Part shown: positions 43,726 to 53,972 of the stretch, piece after piece
How the letters are laid out: each line of letters opens with the position of its first letter
How positions within the stretch are numbered: the stretch's first letter is position 1
Assembly (NCBI RefSeq): GCF_017813335.1
Contig: NZ_JAGIYY010000001.1
Span: 1,042,001 to 1,106,000, forward strand
Origin: Tianweitania sediminis
GTDB taxonomy: Bacteria; Pseudomonadota; Alphaproteobacteria; Rhizobiales; Rhizobiaceae
Reading direction: 5' to 3'
Length of the DNA stretch: 64,000 bases
Made by a program: the position numbers and the translations under genes
The notes under the pieces: generated by a model
What the model was told of the DNA's origin: nothing
The model's database searches: none
What the model saw: only the letters and a program-made list of their open reading frames with translations

Positions 43726-44811
43726 TCAGCGGGATAGCCCAGGCCTGTTCAAGATGGCGAGGGCCTCTGACGCAAGTTGACGCGTCAGCTCGCCAGCCGG
43801 CATCTCGCGCCCGAGGCGGGCTGCCTGTCCTGCCCAAAGGGACATGAAGTCTCCGGACCCCTGCTTTTCCGTTGCCGCGCGGAGCGGCGCCAGCGCTCCA
43901 CCCGCGAGAGGGAACGCAGGCGCTTCAGGAGCCATTGGGCCGACCTCACGCATGACGCGGTTCACGATGCCGCGGGCCGGCCTCCCCGTGAAAACGTTGG
44001 TCAGGGCGGTCTCTTCCGCGTGCTCGCTGCGGAGCGCAGCGCGATGTGGGGCCGCGACCCGGGCTTCAGGCGTAAACAGGTAAGCGGTGCCGATCTGCAC
44101 GGCTGCGGCGCCCAAAATCAACGCCGCAGCGATACCGCGCGCGTCGGTGATCCCGCCCGCCGCTATGACGGGTAAGCTGACAGCGTCCACCACCTGCGGA
44201 ACAAGCGCGAAAGTGCCCACCTGCTTGGAAATGTCTTCGCTGAGGAAGTTTCCTCGATGTCCCCCGGCCTCGAAGCCCTGCGCGATGATTGCATCGCAGC
44301 CATGTTGCTCCAGCCAGCGCGCCTCCGTCACCGTGGTTGCGGAAGAGAGGATCTTCGCTCCAGTCGCCCGGACCCGCTCGAGCAGCCGCGGCTCCGGAAG
44401 GCCGAAGTGGAAGCTCACCACCTCAGGCCGAAACTCTTCCACCAGATCACAGAGCTGATCGTCAAAAGGAGTGCGGTTGGAGGTTGGGACGGGGACATCA
44501 GGATCCAGCCCCGCTTCCAGATAGTAGGTCCTGAGCCGCTGACGCCAGCGGGCTTCTCGCTCTGGGTCGATCGCCCGCGGGATGTGGCAGAAGAAGTTTA
44601 CGTTGATCGGTCGGCTGGTCTGCTGGCGGATGATCGAGAGTTCCCTGCGCACGTCAGCGGGGGACATGGTTGCGCAGGGAAGGGAGCCCAGGCCCCCAGC
44701 CTCAGCCACAGCCACTACCATGTCCGAAAACACTGGGCCCGCCATGGGCGCCTGGACCAGGGGAAATTCAATGCCGAGCAGGTCGAGCATTCGTCCGTCA
44801 AGCCATGACAT
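43726..44811 (-). CDS. Nitronate monooxygenase (2-nitropropane dioxygenase family)
   Basis: 361 aa from the ATG at 44811. FMN-binding TIM barrel motifs: FPLVQAPMAGPVFSDMVVAV, INVNFFCHIPRAIDPEREAR, DAIIAQGFEAGGHRGNFLS (substrate/FMN phosphate site with catalytic His), LPVIAAGGITDARGIAAALI and LGAAAVQIGTAYLFTPEARV. It oxidises alkyl nitronates to aldehydes or ketones and nitrite. The C-terminal tail is normal. A LysE relic lies just upstream on the same strand. It could release nitrite near the nitrite-reducing system, which is only an association. Confidence 0.94.
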   Translation of the reverse strand: MSWLDGRMLDLLGIEFPLVQAPMAGPVFSDMVVAVAEAGGLGSLPCATMSPADVRRELSIIRQQTSRPINVNFFCHIPRAIDPEREARWRQRLRTYYLEAGLDPDVPVPTSNRTPFDDQLCDLVEEFRPEVVSFHFGLPEPRLLERVRATGAKILSSATTVTEARWLEQHGCDAIIAQGFEAGGHRGNFLSEDISKQVGTFALVPQVVDAVSLPVIAAGGITDARGIAAALILGAAAVQIGTAYLFTPEARVAAPHRAALRSEHAEETALTNVFTGRPARGIVNRVMREVGPMAPEAPAFPLAGGALAPLRAATEKQGSGDFMSLWAGQAARLGREMPAGELTRQLASEALAILNRPGLSR

Positions 44812-44928
44812 CGCGCACTCTCTTTGTTTCGCGGAACAGCGACAGCGAAGTCTATTGCCAGGTCGGCCAAAAGAACAGACGAAAAGAAGCTGCCGGAAGG
44901 TCCCGCGACCGCGAACGTTGCTTCTCCT

Positions 44929-45120
44929 TCAGGCCAGCATGGCGGGCAGCGATAGGACGATCAGGGCTGCCATAGGGAGGTTGAACATCCGCACCGCCAC
45001 TCTCGAGCGCCCCAGCAGGTTGCCTACGACGCTGAAGCCAGTTGGAGCGACGGTGGTGGGAAGGGATATGATCGTGAATACGGCAGCCTTCAGACGGCGC
45101 AGGATGCCCGGCTGCGTCGC
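44929..45120 (-). pseudogene. LysE-family exporter, C-terminal fragment
   Basis: On the minus strand, reading towards 44929: LKAAVFTIISLPTTVAPTGF then SVVGNLLGRSRVAVRMFNLP and MAALIVLSLPAMLA followed by TGA. The pattern '.G..L....R.. FN..MA.LL.LS..P.L' is the end of LysE/RhtB translocators. The upstream 140 residues are absent. The 5' boundary is approximate. Confidence 0.55.
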
Positions 45121-46105
45121 AAGGAGGCAGTTCAGGCCGCGGGTGTGAGCACGATTTAGTACACGCGGACGGAGCAGGGCCGCGCGGCCTCCGTGTCATC
45201 TGACACTCTGTCGGGATGGGCCCGCGCCCTCAGGCTGGGGAGGCCGAGCCGGTTCATCTTTTCCGGCTGGGCAGGTCGCTATGACCCGTCGCGGCCATCC
45301 ACATCCCGAAGTAAGGCGCTCCTGAAACGGCTTCGGCAAGTCTTGGAAGCGTTCGCCGTGCCAGCTTACGTGATGGTTCGTTTTTGGAACGTGAAGGCAG
45401 CTAATGCATATATGGGCCAGAAGACGCAAACCTCCTGCACTACGTGTTCATCGACAGTAATGCACGCGCGCTGATTTCAGAATGGGAAACAAGAGCGCGA
45501 CAGAAGCGCATCTACTGGAATGACCGCTCCACAGTAAGTGAGGTTGGCCGCGTCTTTCAGCGATGGGGCAACCACCAGCGCGGCATTGTAGATTAAGCCA
45601 TGCACGACGACTGGTCCGGCCACACGGTCGATGCCCCATCCTGATCATGCCTGGCTCGCAGCGACTTTATCACGGCCTGGCTGAACCGATGCCCAATTGG
45701 AACCGAGCTGCGAAGCTTTCGTGGCCTGGTTATCCTGCCCGCGGAGGCACCAGAACAATTAGCGATTTAGCAGGGAAGGCTGGTGGTTCCGTTCAGCTGA
45801 TGCGTTTTCCCGAGAAGTTGGCCACAGGTTGTCGCGCCGCCTGCGCTTCCTGTCCCAGCGCCTGCCAGACAGAGTGATGCTGCTGTCTCGAAAACTCATC
45901 TCGGCGGAGACGCACGACCTCTTAGCCGGAGACGTCGCTTCCGAAGTTCAGGCGGCCTCGGCGACGCGGCTCCCGGTTCGGAAGCTACCAAGCAAATGAA
46001 AGCGATCTGCTAACCGCGATTGCGGGGAGGCACCGATCGTTCTCGCTGATCGATTTCATCATACCCGGGGATCAGGTAAGCGACAGTACGCACGGGGGAA
46101 CATCT
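45121..46105. other. Gene-poor interval
   Basis: Nearly 1 kb without a believable frame; short frames on both strands lack motifs or start signals. GC content is similar to the surroundings. It separates the LysE relic from the DMT permease and may be rearrangement scar. Confidence 0.45.
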
Positions 46106-46975
46106 GTGATTGGATCGCGCGGCATCGGCTACGCCTGTCTTGTAGCTACCGCTATCGGCTGGGGCCTGAACTGGCCTTGGATGAAGATCCTCCTCCAAGA
46201 GTGGCCGCCGCTGTTCTCCCGCGGGCTTGCTGGAACGATTGCCGCTGCCCTTCTTGCGCTGGTGGCGGTTAAGCGCGGGGAGCGCCTCGCCATTGCGCGA
46301 CCGACACTCCCTTCGCTGCTCTTCGGGTCCTTCACCAACGTTTTCGCCTGGATGGGCTTTTCGACAGTCGCCATGCAATGGCTCACCGTCAGCGAGGCAT
46401 CTCTCGTCGTGTATACGATGCCTCTTTGGACAACGCTGCTCGCCTGGCTTCTTGTTGGCGCGAAGCCAACCGCAAGGGAGCTCCTCGGTCTGGGACTGGG
46501 GTTCCTCGGGATTGGTGTCCTGCTTGGCGGACAGGGCCTGGCTGTCGGAACCGACAAGCTGCTAGGCTATGGCTTGGCAGTGGGAGCCGCGGTGCTCTTT
46601 GCCCTCGGCAGCGTGCTCCGCCCACGAGGCGATGTGATACCCCCGTTCACCCTCGTGGCATGGCAGGTCGGAGTGGCTTGTTCAGTGATGATGTTGATCG
46701 GGATCGTGTTCGAGGGGCCTGACCTGACACAGCTGTCGTTCGCTGGAGGACTGGCCATGGGATACATGACCGTGATCGCGATGGGTCTGTGCTATCTGAC
46801 CTGGTTCGAGACAAGGCGCCGCCTGCCTGCTTCCACGGCTGCGACGGGTATGCTCCTGGTTCCAATCGTCGGTATCGTGGCCGCTGCCGCCATGCTCGGC
46901 GAACACCTGGGACCACGAGAGACTTTGGCGATGGGGCTTACTCTTGGCGGGGTTGCCCTGGCCGTTGCACGGTGA
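46106..46975 (+). CDS. EamA/DMT-superfamily permease
   Basis: 289 aa from a GTG at 46106 with GGGGGAA upstream. Ten hydrophobic helices in two EamA repeats: YACLVATAIGWGLNWPWMKI with WPPLFSRGLAGTIAAALLAL in the first and GYGLAVGAAVLFALGSVLRP with AATGMLLVPIVGIVAAAAML and GEHLGPRETLAMGLTLGGVA in the second. The family exports amino acids, nucleotides or other metabolites. It directly precedes a LysR fragment; the substrate is not indicated. Confidence 0.92.
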   Translation: MIGSRGIGYACLVATAIGWGLNWPWMKILLQEWPPLFSRGLAGTIAAALLALVAVKRGERLAIARPTLPSLLFGSFTNVFAWMGFSTVAMQWLTVSEASLVVYTMPLWTTLLAWLLVGAKPTARELLGLGLGFLGIGVLLGGQGLAVGTDKLLGYGLAVGAAVLFALGSVLRPRGDVIPPFTLVAWQVGVACSVMMLIGIVFEGPDLTQLSFAGGLAMGYMTVIAMGLCYLTWFETRRRLPASTAATGMLLVPIVGIVAAAAMLGEHLGPRETLAMGLTLGGVALAVAR

Positions 46976-47024
46976 GTGCTACCGTGCTCCTCCAGATCAC
47001 GAAGCAGGAAGAACCGGAGGTCTC

Positions 47025-47267
47025 ATGCGATCGCCTGTCCATCTCAACGCCATGCGCGCCTTCGAAGCCAGCGCTCGTCACGGAAGCTTCTCTGGCGCTG
47101 GCAAGGAGCTCAACGTCACCGCCGCCGCGGTCGGGCAGATGGTACGCAGCCTTGAGGAGTGGCTGCAGATGCCGGTTGATCCGTCGACGATCCAGATCGA
47201 GATCCCGAGCTTCGGCGGTGACGGTGGTGGAATCCCGCACTTCGAGTTGCCGCCGCTAGGTGGATAG
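47025..47267 (+). pseudogene. Truncated LysR (GcvA-like) HTH fused to unrelated tail
   Basis: The frame begins RSPVHLNAMRAFEASARHGS with FSGAGKELNVTAAAVGQMVR SLEE, the HTH of GcvA-type LysR regulators. After QMPV it joins a 29-residue tail DPSTIQIEIPSFGGDGGGIP that has nothing to do with LysR. The 200-residue effector domain is missing. A deletion or insertion junction near 47177 is likely. Possibly once the regulator of the adjacent permease. Confidence 0.75.
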
Positions 47268-48034
47268 CGTTCTGTCCGATGCCTGTCGACGCGTTAATCA
47301 TCGAGCTTGTGGGTGGAGCCAACCAAGATCGTTGCGGAGGACGAGGCTTCGACGAGTGAGGCAGCCTCGAACCAGATCTGGTTCGGTGACTTCCGGAGGG
47401 ATACGTCGTCGATGATGCCTGGTTCCCGAGAAGCTTGTCAAGGGTTCGCGGTTTCAAGCCGAACTCCCGCGCGGCGCTGCGGCAGCTGCTAGCGATCGTA
47501 AAGTTCGATACTGACCCCCTTCGGATCTGTTTGAAATTGCTGACCTTCTGGATAGGACGATATTCCACGCCCAAAGTCAGGTACCTGCCACATCCAAAAG
47601 TTGTGTATTTGGATGTCGCCAAGCGGGCTGACGGAGCTCTGAAGGTTAGAAGCCGCTGCGTCTCGCGCAGGCAGTATCGTGTGATCGACAGAAGTAATCG
47701 GCCGTGTGCCGCCCACCGGCGCGGGCGAGGAGAGCCCAAGGGCATCCGGAGCGGCATCCGCTCCTTGCCCGGCCGCCCCGACCATCAGGACGAGGGGCGG
47801 CGTAGACGAAGACTTTCCAGTCGACCGTCAGCGGTCGCTCCTGATAAGTCTCACCCGCTGAAGCGGTTGCTGGCGCTTTCTGCGGCATCGACTCCCGCTT
47901 CAAGTCCAGAAGCGTCCAGTACTCCGCAGGGGCGGGGATGCCGCGTCTCCACTCGATGGGCGCGTACGCATCAGGCTGCGTGAACTGCGCCTCTTTCTCG
48001 TTCTCCAGGAACGCGTGCGTCGAGGCCCACAGGA
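47268..48034. other. Gap with possible IS21 IstA N-terminal relic
   Basis: On the minus strand about 47530-47400 the pieces VSIELYDR and SAAREFGLKPRTLDKLLG resemble the N-terminal HTH of IS21 transposases (xYxxVRxA...REFGLxxxTVxKML), in broken frames with a stop between them. The rest of the interval shows nothing convincing. Confidence 0.4.
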
Positions 48035-49183
48035 CTATCCAAGAAGGTTTTCAGCCACCCGTGCGAACACCCTGGCCCCGATCGGAATCAGGTCGTCGGG
48101 AAAGTCGTAGTCCGGGTTGTGCAGGGATGGGTGATCCTCACCGGCTCCCAGGAAGAACATCGCCGACTTCGCGCTGCGGCGGTAGAGGCCGAAATCTTCC
48201 GATGCCCGCATCGGGAGGGCATCTTCGCTGTGTCGGATGCCTTCCTCCTCAAGCGCCCGTCGAAGGTGCTCGACCGCTTCCGGTGCATTGACGCTGGCGA
48301 CGAAGACTTCGTGGTATTCGATTCCGTGCGCCAGGCCGTGCTCCGTAGCAATGTCGGCCGCCAGAGCTTCGGCCGCCTGACAAAGCTCGGCCATGTTGTC
48401 GTCGAGCCGGGTGCGCAACGAAGCCCACACCTCGGCATAGCCGGGAGCGACACCGTAGACGGCTTCGCCCATGCAAGCATGGGATACGGTCACCATTCGG
48501 AAGTCGTCGTCTTGGAAGGTCATCCGTCCGAGCATCGGCAGTCGCGGCATCAGCTGGCTGATTGCTGGCATCGGCGACACGCCCGTTTCTGGCATGGAAG
48601 AATGAGCGGTCTTGCCTGTCAGCTTGATGCGCATGCCCCGCGACGCGCAGTTCACGGTTCCAGCCTTCAGCCTGACTTCGCCGAAGGGAACACCCGGAAG
48701 ATTGTGCAGGGAAAATGCGAAGTCGGGCGCAATCTCCCGGTATCGAGGATCGTTGACGATGCCGACAGCGCCATCGCCGCTTTCCTCGGCTGGCTGGAAC
48801 ATCAGGATCACGCGGCCCGTCGCAGGTCTCCTGCGCCCGAACTGGCGCGCAAGCGCTGCCAGGATCGTGGTATGGCCATCGTGGCCGCACATATGCGACT
48901 TGCCCGGTACAAGCGATGCATGCGGCACGCCGGAAAGTTCGTAAATGGAAAGTGCGTCGAGTTCGGATCTGAACAGCACGGCCAAGCCGGGCTTCCCGCT
49001 GTCGTAGATCATCGCCACGCCATGACCTCCCATTCCGGTCAGAATGCGGTCCGGATCTGTATCCTGGAGGAACGCGACCACTTCCGCGGCAGTCTTCTCT
49101 TCTTCGTTCGAGGTTTCCGGATGCTGATGGAGCTTGCGCCGCCATGCAGTCAGTTCGATCAGGTCATGGTTGGTCAGGGTCAA
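48035..49183 (-). CDS. M20-family amidohydrolase (hippurate/N-acyl amino acid hydrolase type)
   Basis: 382 aa taking the TTG at 49183 as start (GGAGAG at 49191-49196, 7 bases away); an ATG at 49270 gives a longer non-conserved leader. Motifs: LTAWRRKLHQHPETSNEEEK, AVLFRSELDAL, PGKSHMCGHDGHTTILAALA (metal His/Asp), FQPAEESGDGA (catalytic Glu), FSLHNLPGVPFGEVRLKAGT and MRASEDFGLYRR. These metalloproteases deacylate N-acyl amino acids. It sits at the left edge of the methyltransferase/recombinase region and is probably cargo or flanking chromosome. Confidence 0.92.
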   Translation of the reverse strand: MTLTNHDLIELTAWRRKLHQHPETSNEEEKTAAEVVAFLQDTDPDRILTGMGGHGVAMIYDSGKPGLAVLFRSELDALSIYELSGVPHASLVPGKSHMCGHDGHTTILAALARQFGRRRPATGRVILMFQPAEESGDGAVGIVNDPRYREIAPDFAFSLHNLPGVPFGEVRLKAGTVNCASRGMRIKLTGKTAHSSMPETGVSPMPAISQLMPRLPMLGRMTFQDDDFRMVTVSHACMGEAVYGVAPGYAEVWASLRTRLDDNMAELCQAAEALAADIATEHGLAHGIEYHEVFVASVNAPEAVEHLRRALEEEGIRHSEDALPMRASEDFGLYRRSAKSAMFFLGAGEDHPSLHNPDYDFPDDLIPIGARVFARVAENLLG

Positions 49184-49345
49184 GGTCAAGCTCTCCAGCA
49201 GTTGATACCGCAGCCATGATCGGGTTCCGAAACGGTTTTCGGAAGCCCGGTGTTCCGGAAAGGGCTGCACCGCTTCGTGATCGGGTGAACGGAGCTTGAG
49301 TGAACCTTGTACTTACGGTTCCCTGTCGTCCCGCGTCCTGGCGCA

Positions 49346-50806
49346 TCATCTGGCCGGATGCCTACCTCGCTTCGACGAGACGTTTTCCTGCCAGTCCCTG
49401 AAGTCCCGCAGGGCCCGCCTGAAGTCGGATTTCTTCGCGCACGGTAAGCCCTCCCGGCTCATCGCTTCTTCCAAAGCCAAGGCTTCCGCGCCACGGCATC
49501 GAAGATCGCGTCCCCCTAGAAGCTGCCAGGCCTGCTTCGCTCGCCATTTGACATTGGCCACTACCTGCGGTCTCTTCCCCGTCTTGGCAAGCCATTGGCC
49601 GAAATTGCCCGGAACCTCCGGAGAGCTTTCGCCGAAGTGCCTCTTCAGTATCTCGGAGCCGAGGATGCGCGCCAGCGGCGGCGGGACCGCGTTGGCGATC
49701 ATCTGGTCTACGTCCCGGCTCAGGCTGCCGGACCAGTCCCAAGATACCGGAAAACCCTGGATGAGCGAGACATCCGACTGCGTGAGAACGTAGGCGGTCG
49801 ATGCGGGACTGGGATCGCCGTGATGCGGCTTGTCGAGGTAAGACTGTCGGGGCTTCTCGCGTGAAGTGCGGACGATCGCGGGAGCACTCTCGTCTAGGCT
49901 CCAGACGCCGCGGCCGTCGAAGAAAGGCCGCATGTAGATCGCCTGGGCCTCGGCGAAGTTCGAGTCGTTAGGATGAGGTTCGTAGCTCCTGGGCTGCGGG
50001 CGGCGCGCGTTCCTGACGGTCGGTCCGGGGCCATCGACCGACCAGACGCCACGGCGGTCGGCAGCGCGCGGGTGGCTGTAAAAGTGGTCGCCGATACTGC
50101 TGCCGAACAGGGCCCGAAGCGGCATGGGTTCGGGAGCGGCGGCATTGCGGATGGAAGCATCCATGAAGTTGTCGCGCTCGCCCCGACGACCGATCACGAT
50201 GAAGCGCTTCCGTTTCTGCGGCACTCCATAGAACGAGGCATCGAGGACCATCTCCGACATCCCGTAACCTGCTCTCGAGAGCATAGCGCGTGCGTCTTTC
50301 CAGGCATCGGAGTTCCGCGCACGCGACACGTTCTCCATGATGAACCACTCCGGTCCTATGCATGACACGTAGCAGGCGAAGATGCGGGTATGGTTCGCCC
50401 GGTCTCCCTCGGCTCGCGGACCGGCCGAAGAGAAATCCTGGCATGGAGGTCCACCTGCCACGAGATCGGGCCTGAGGGCGACCAATTGCGAGATCATTGT
50501 CGCCATGTTGGTCAGGTCGGCAGCGACCGCGTGATAACCGATATTCCGGTTATAGGCCGCAACGGCCGCGGCGCTATGGTCATAGGCCCTCAGGATCTCG
50601 AACCCGGCCTCGGCGAGACCCAGCGACATACCGCCCGCGCCGGAGTAAAGTTCCACCGCTGCCAAGCCGCGTCCGGATTGTGTCGGTGGCGGTGCCTTTG
50701 AAAAGGCATCGGCAACTTCCAGATACAAGTGATTCTGCCGCCCGTTGATGCGGCGACGGGGATGACATGACTTGGTTAAGGAAGCTATAGCCGACCATAT
50801 GGACAT
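49346..50806 (-). CDS. DNA cytosine-5 methyltransferase
   Basis: 486 aa. C5-methyltransferase motifs in order: AVELYSGAGGMSLGLAEAGF (I), RPDLVAGGPPCQDFSSAGPR (IV, catalytic PCQ), WFIMENVSRARNS (VI, ENV), YGVPQKRKRFIVIGRRGERD (VIII), a target-recognition region, then TQSDVSLIQGFPVSWDWSGS and DVDQMIANAVPPPLARILGS (IX-X). It methylates C5 of cytosine within an unknown site. The start at 50806 lacks a clear Shine-Dalgarno, so it may begin later. No linked restriction nuclease is obvious. The C-terminal 90 residues (QAWQLLGGRDLRCRGAEALA onward) are an added tail. Confidence 0.93.
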   Translation of the reverse strand: MSIWSAIASLTKSCHPRRRINGRQNHLYLEVADAFSKAPPPTQSGRGLAAVELYSGAGGMSLGLAEAGFEILRAYDHSAAAVAAYNRNIGYHAVAADLTNMATMISQLVALRPDLVAGGPPCQDFSSAGPRAEGDRANHTRIFACYVSCIGPEWFIMENVSRARNSDAWKDARAMLSRAGYGMSEMVLDASFYGVPQKRKRFIVIGRRGERDNFMDASIRNAAAPEPMPLRALFGSSIGDHFYSHPRAADRRGVWSVDGPGPTVRNARRPQPRSYEPHPNDSNFAEAQAIYMRPFFDGRGVWSLDESAPAIVRTSREKPRQSYLDKPHHGDPSPASTAYVLTQSDVSLIQGFPVSWDWSGSLSRDVDQMIANAVPPPLARILGSEILKRHFGESSPEVPGNFGQWLAKTGKRPQVVANVKWRAKQAWQLLGGRDLRCRGAEALALEEAMSREGLPCAKKSDFRRALRDFRDWQENVSSKRGRHPAR

Positions 50807-51006
50807 GACGCTAGGTAATGGAGTGCTTCGCCCTTTATCGTCGGATGAAACTATTGTGCTGTCGTGACGACTTCTATTCGGAAGTCTGACGGCCGATGTC
50901 GTTCGATGCTTCGGGACCTGTTTGCACGGCCCTGCAAGTCTCCGGTACTACGTATTCTGCGCGGAAGCGCTGCTGCACATGCCGCTTCAGCATCGACGCG
51001 CTTCAG

Positions 51007-52118
51007 TCAACCTATAATGGCCGCTCGGGGGGAGCGTCGGCAGCCAGAGGAGCTGATATGGTTCCCGCGCAGGTCAGAGGTCTTCGGGTTCCGCAAACGG
51101 GGAGAGTGGAGCCAGCGTAGGCAGGACAGTGGGATCTCCCTCGTCTTCATCGCCACCATCCCGCACGTGTGACATCGGCCCACGAAGTCGTCATCGTTCG
51201 CACCCAGCACGTCGCCGTCGCAGTGCTGGCAGTTCGCGCGTTGAACCGCGAAGTCACATCCGCACATGATGCAGGCGATGGACTTTCCTGAAGGACCGAG
51301 ACAGGCGGTCGCGCACTCCGGCTTGTTCAATCCTGCGTAACGCGTGTCGCCCGCATCCACGCACTCGTGGCATGGAAAGCGCCTGCGCATTTTCCTGCGG
51401 CCGAAGAGGCGCTTGAATTCTCCGTTGGTGAAGAAATCGACATCGGCGGGCCACTCATGCAGTACCTCCATATGTGTCGACGTGTATTTGCCGTCGTGCA
51501 GCCAGGCCCGGCGCGTTCCGCCGAAGTCCAGGCGATCCGCCAGCCACCTCCTGGGCGGCAGCGCGTTCGCGATCTGCCTCTTCTGGAGGTCGGGCGTTCC
51601 GGCGAACTTCCAGTCGTCGGGAAAGCCTTGAAGCCGCGCGCCCATCTCGACCGTCAGCCGGAAGTGTCCTTTGTGGCCCGGCATCGGCGGTTCCTCGGCA
51701 AGCACGGTCGAGTCGATGTCGGCGACCTCCCACTCCTCTTTCTGGTAGATGGACGCGAACCCGAGCTTGTTGGATGTGGATGCCGCTCCGATGACCGTTG
51801 GCGATACGATGGAAGCCTTATTCGCCCAGGCCTCCGTTCCTTCCCAGCGGTTCCTGGCCACGATGTCGCGCAGCGCTTCTCCCAAGGTCAGGCGATCGGC
51901 CTCCGCAGAGGGCACGGGCGGCATCCGGAAACGTTCGAGAAGGCCGTCACGGAAGCCGACGAGCGCAACGCGGAGATGCCGTTGAGCAAGCCCGTAGTCG
52001 TAAGCCCGAATCGTCAGCAGCCTGCTGTCGTAGCCGAGGTCGTTGAAGCGGTCGTACACAGCTCGGCGCGGTAGGCCGTGTTGCCGACCGGTCCGAATCC
52101 TTCAACGTTTTCACTTCC
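51007..52118 (-). pseudogene. Second cytosine-5 methyltransferase, N-terminally truncated, zinc-ribbon tail
   Basis: The C-terminal half is intact: RAYDYGLAQRHLRVALVGFR (motif VIII), a recognition domain, then EMGARLQGFPDDWKFAGTPD and KRQIANALPPRRWLADRLDF (IX-X). Past 51460 a cysteine-rich tail follows (CHECVDAG, CIMCGCD, CQHCDGD, CHTCGM), suggesting zinc ribbons. Upstream at 52101-52118 motif VI remains as ENVEGFGPVGNTAYRAEL but one base out of frame, and motifs I and IV are absent. It is dead as a methyltransferase unless a trans partner supplies the N-terminal half. Confidence 0.8.
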
Positions 52119-52430
52119 GAGGGAGGATGCCGAGCGGAAAGGCGTCATCTTGGTATCCCATGGTTTCCGTGGACGTGCGACTCACGCGGCCCGGATCCGC
52201 ATCCCATCCGGATCTGAACAGGTGCTCCGTGCAGGCCCGCCGCGACCGCTGCCTGCTTCAGGTGGGTCGGGTCACATGAGTTCTTGCGAGCAGATTCTCC
52301 TGGGACGTTCCAAGAAGCGTCGCGCGGGCAGTCGATGCGGCCGCGGCCGAATCAGGCAGGCGGCGCCGGTGCTTTATTAAGATCTGACGCCGTAGCCCTT
52401 CCGACCGTGTTTGCACGGAAGGACATTGTC

Positions 52431-53972
52431 ATGGAAGCGCCCGACCCGCTCGGGGAGAAGCAGGCAGGCGAAGCGGGGGCTTTGGAACGCGACGGAAGGA
52501 CCGGAGACGCAGAAACGACTGTGGGATGTCTGGTGATCGACTTTCCGTACCTTCTTGAACCCCTTGCTTTCGATGGCCGCACCAGCCGGAAAACGAAGCT
52601 GATCAGTCTGCCTGTCCTGGCGGTCCGCGTGGACAAAGGAGAGGTCGTGGTCCCGGACGAGGCGCTGAACTGGTCCAGGCACCTCGCCAGGAACGATGTC
52701 CCGCACAAGGAAATCCGACGTCGGCTTAATTCGGTCGGTCGGCTATTCGAGTTCGTGGAAAACGTGCTGGGGGAACTGAAGGCCGTTCCCGGAGCGATGG
52801 ACCTTTCAGTCTGGGAGTACCTGATGGCGCGGATCAGCACTCCGCATGACCTCAAGGAAAGGCTCTTCGATCACTGGCAGCCTGTCGGCTATACGACCGT
52901 TCTGACCGAGTTCAGGGATCTCGTGGACTTCGCGAGGTACTGCGGCGCCTATACAGGCTCGGGTTCCATGATGGCGAGCGCCTTCAGGTCGAGCAGCGAC
53001 ATCTGGCTCAAGGTGGACCGCAAGCTCGTCGGCGACGACCTCCTGTCCCATTTGAACGCGCAGCGTCAACGCTGGCACGATCTCCTCGGCGAAGACAGGC
53101 CGATGCCGCCGCGCAGCCTGAAGAAGGCCGCCCGCAAGGGCGTGAAGAAATCAGACAACAGCACGACCATGTCCATCGATCAGGTCGAAAGCTTGATCGA
53201 TGGCGAGAAGAACCCTGTTTTCAAGGCGACGTGGATGGAGCTCGCCTATCTCGGTCCCCGCATCAGCGAACTGCTCAACCAGTGGCGCTGCGACGTTCTC
53301 GATGCATCGTACGCGCCTCGGCTGTTTGAAGCGCCCGTCGCCGGGCCGCTGGTGATCTTCGCGGATCCGCGGAAATCGACGTACACGGGGTCCATGGACC
53401 TGCGTCGCAATTCGTTCCGCACACGCGAGCAGGTCCTGGCCGGAGACTACGGACTGCTTCCACGGCCTGACGAACTGGATGCCGTGCGCGCCGGACATAA
53501 AGGCATGTCCGTCTTCAATGCCGAACTTCAGATCACGCACGGCACCTGGACCTGCCTGGAAAAGGCGGCTGAATACGAACTCCTCGTACAGGAAATCCTT
53601 CACTACCACCGCATCTTCAAAACCGATCACGCGCATCCGTACCTGTTCATCAACGTGCGAAACGCCGAATACCGCGGGGAGCCATCCAAGATCGGGAACA
53701 TGGAGAAGGCCTTCGACCGCGCTTGCGTGAGGGTGGGGATCAGGCCTCACGAGGAGGCCGGGGCGCATCTCCACGGGCTGCGGCACTTCTACCGCTGGTA
53801 CGCCAAGGAGGTTCTGAAGGCCAGTCCCGAGATCATGAAGCTGATGCTCCGCCAGGAAAGCATCGACAGCCAGTTCGCCTACGGCAAACATGCAGAAGAC
53901 GGGAACAACGCGATGCTGAAGCTGCGCGATGGCGCTCGCTCACATCGCGGCAACGACGAGTCCGAAGAATGA
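52431..53972 (+). CDS. Divergent tyrosine recombinase, first gene of recombinase trio (GmtY-like)
   Basis: 513 aa from the ATG at 52431 with GGAAGGA eight bases upstream; the open frame from 52284 was not used. Catalytic-type residues: Arg277 in ELAYLGPRISELLNQWRCDV, His448-x-x-Arg451 in HLHGLRHFYRWYAKEVL and Tyr484 in SIDSQFAYGKH. The usual GH before the Tyr is replaced by RQ (MLRQES), so box II is degenerate. The rest is helical with SMSIDQVESLIDGEKNPVFK as the start of the catalytic domain. The stop overlaps the next gene's ATG. Gene order fits GmtY of gamma-mobile-trio elements; identity to that family is inference. Confidence 0.85.
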   Translation: MEAPDPLGEKQAGEAGALERDGRTGDAETTVGCLVIDFPYLLEPLAFDGRTSRKTKLISLPVLAVRVDKGEVVVPDEALNWSRHLARNDVPHKEIRRRLNSVGRLFEFVENVLGELKAVPGAMDLSVWEYLMARISTPHDLKERLFDHWQPVGYTTVLTEFRDLVDFARYCGAYTGSGSMMASAFRSSSDIWLKVDRKLVGDDLLSHLNAQRQRWHDLLGEDRPMPPRSLKKAARKGVKKSDNSTTMSIDQVESLIDGEKNPVFKATWMELAYLGPRISELLNQWRCDVLDASYAPRLFEAPVAGPLVIFADPRKSTYTGSMDLRRNSFRTREQVLAGDYGLLPRPDELDAVRAGHKGMSVFNAELQITHGTWTCLEKAAEYELLVQEILHYHRIFKTDHAHPYLFINVRNAEYRGEPSKIGNMEKAFDRACVRVGIRPHEEAGAHLHGLRHFYRWYAKEVLKASPEIMKLMLRQESIDSQFAYGKHAEDGNNAMLKLRDGARSHRGNDESEE

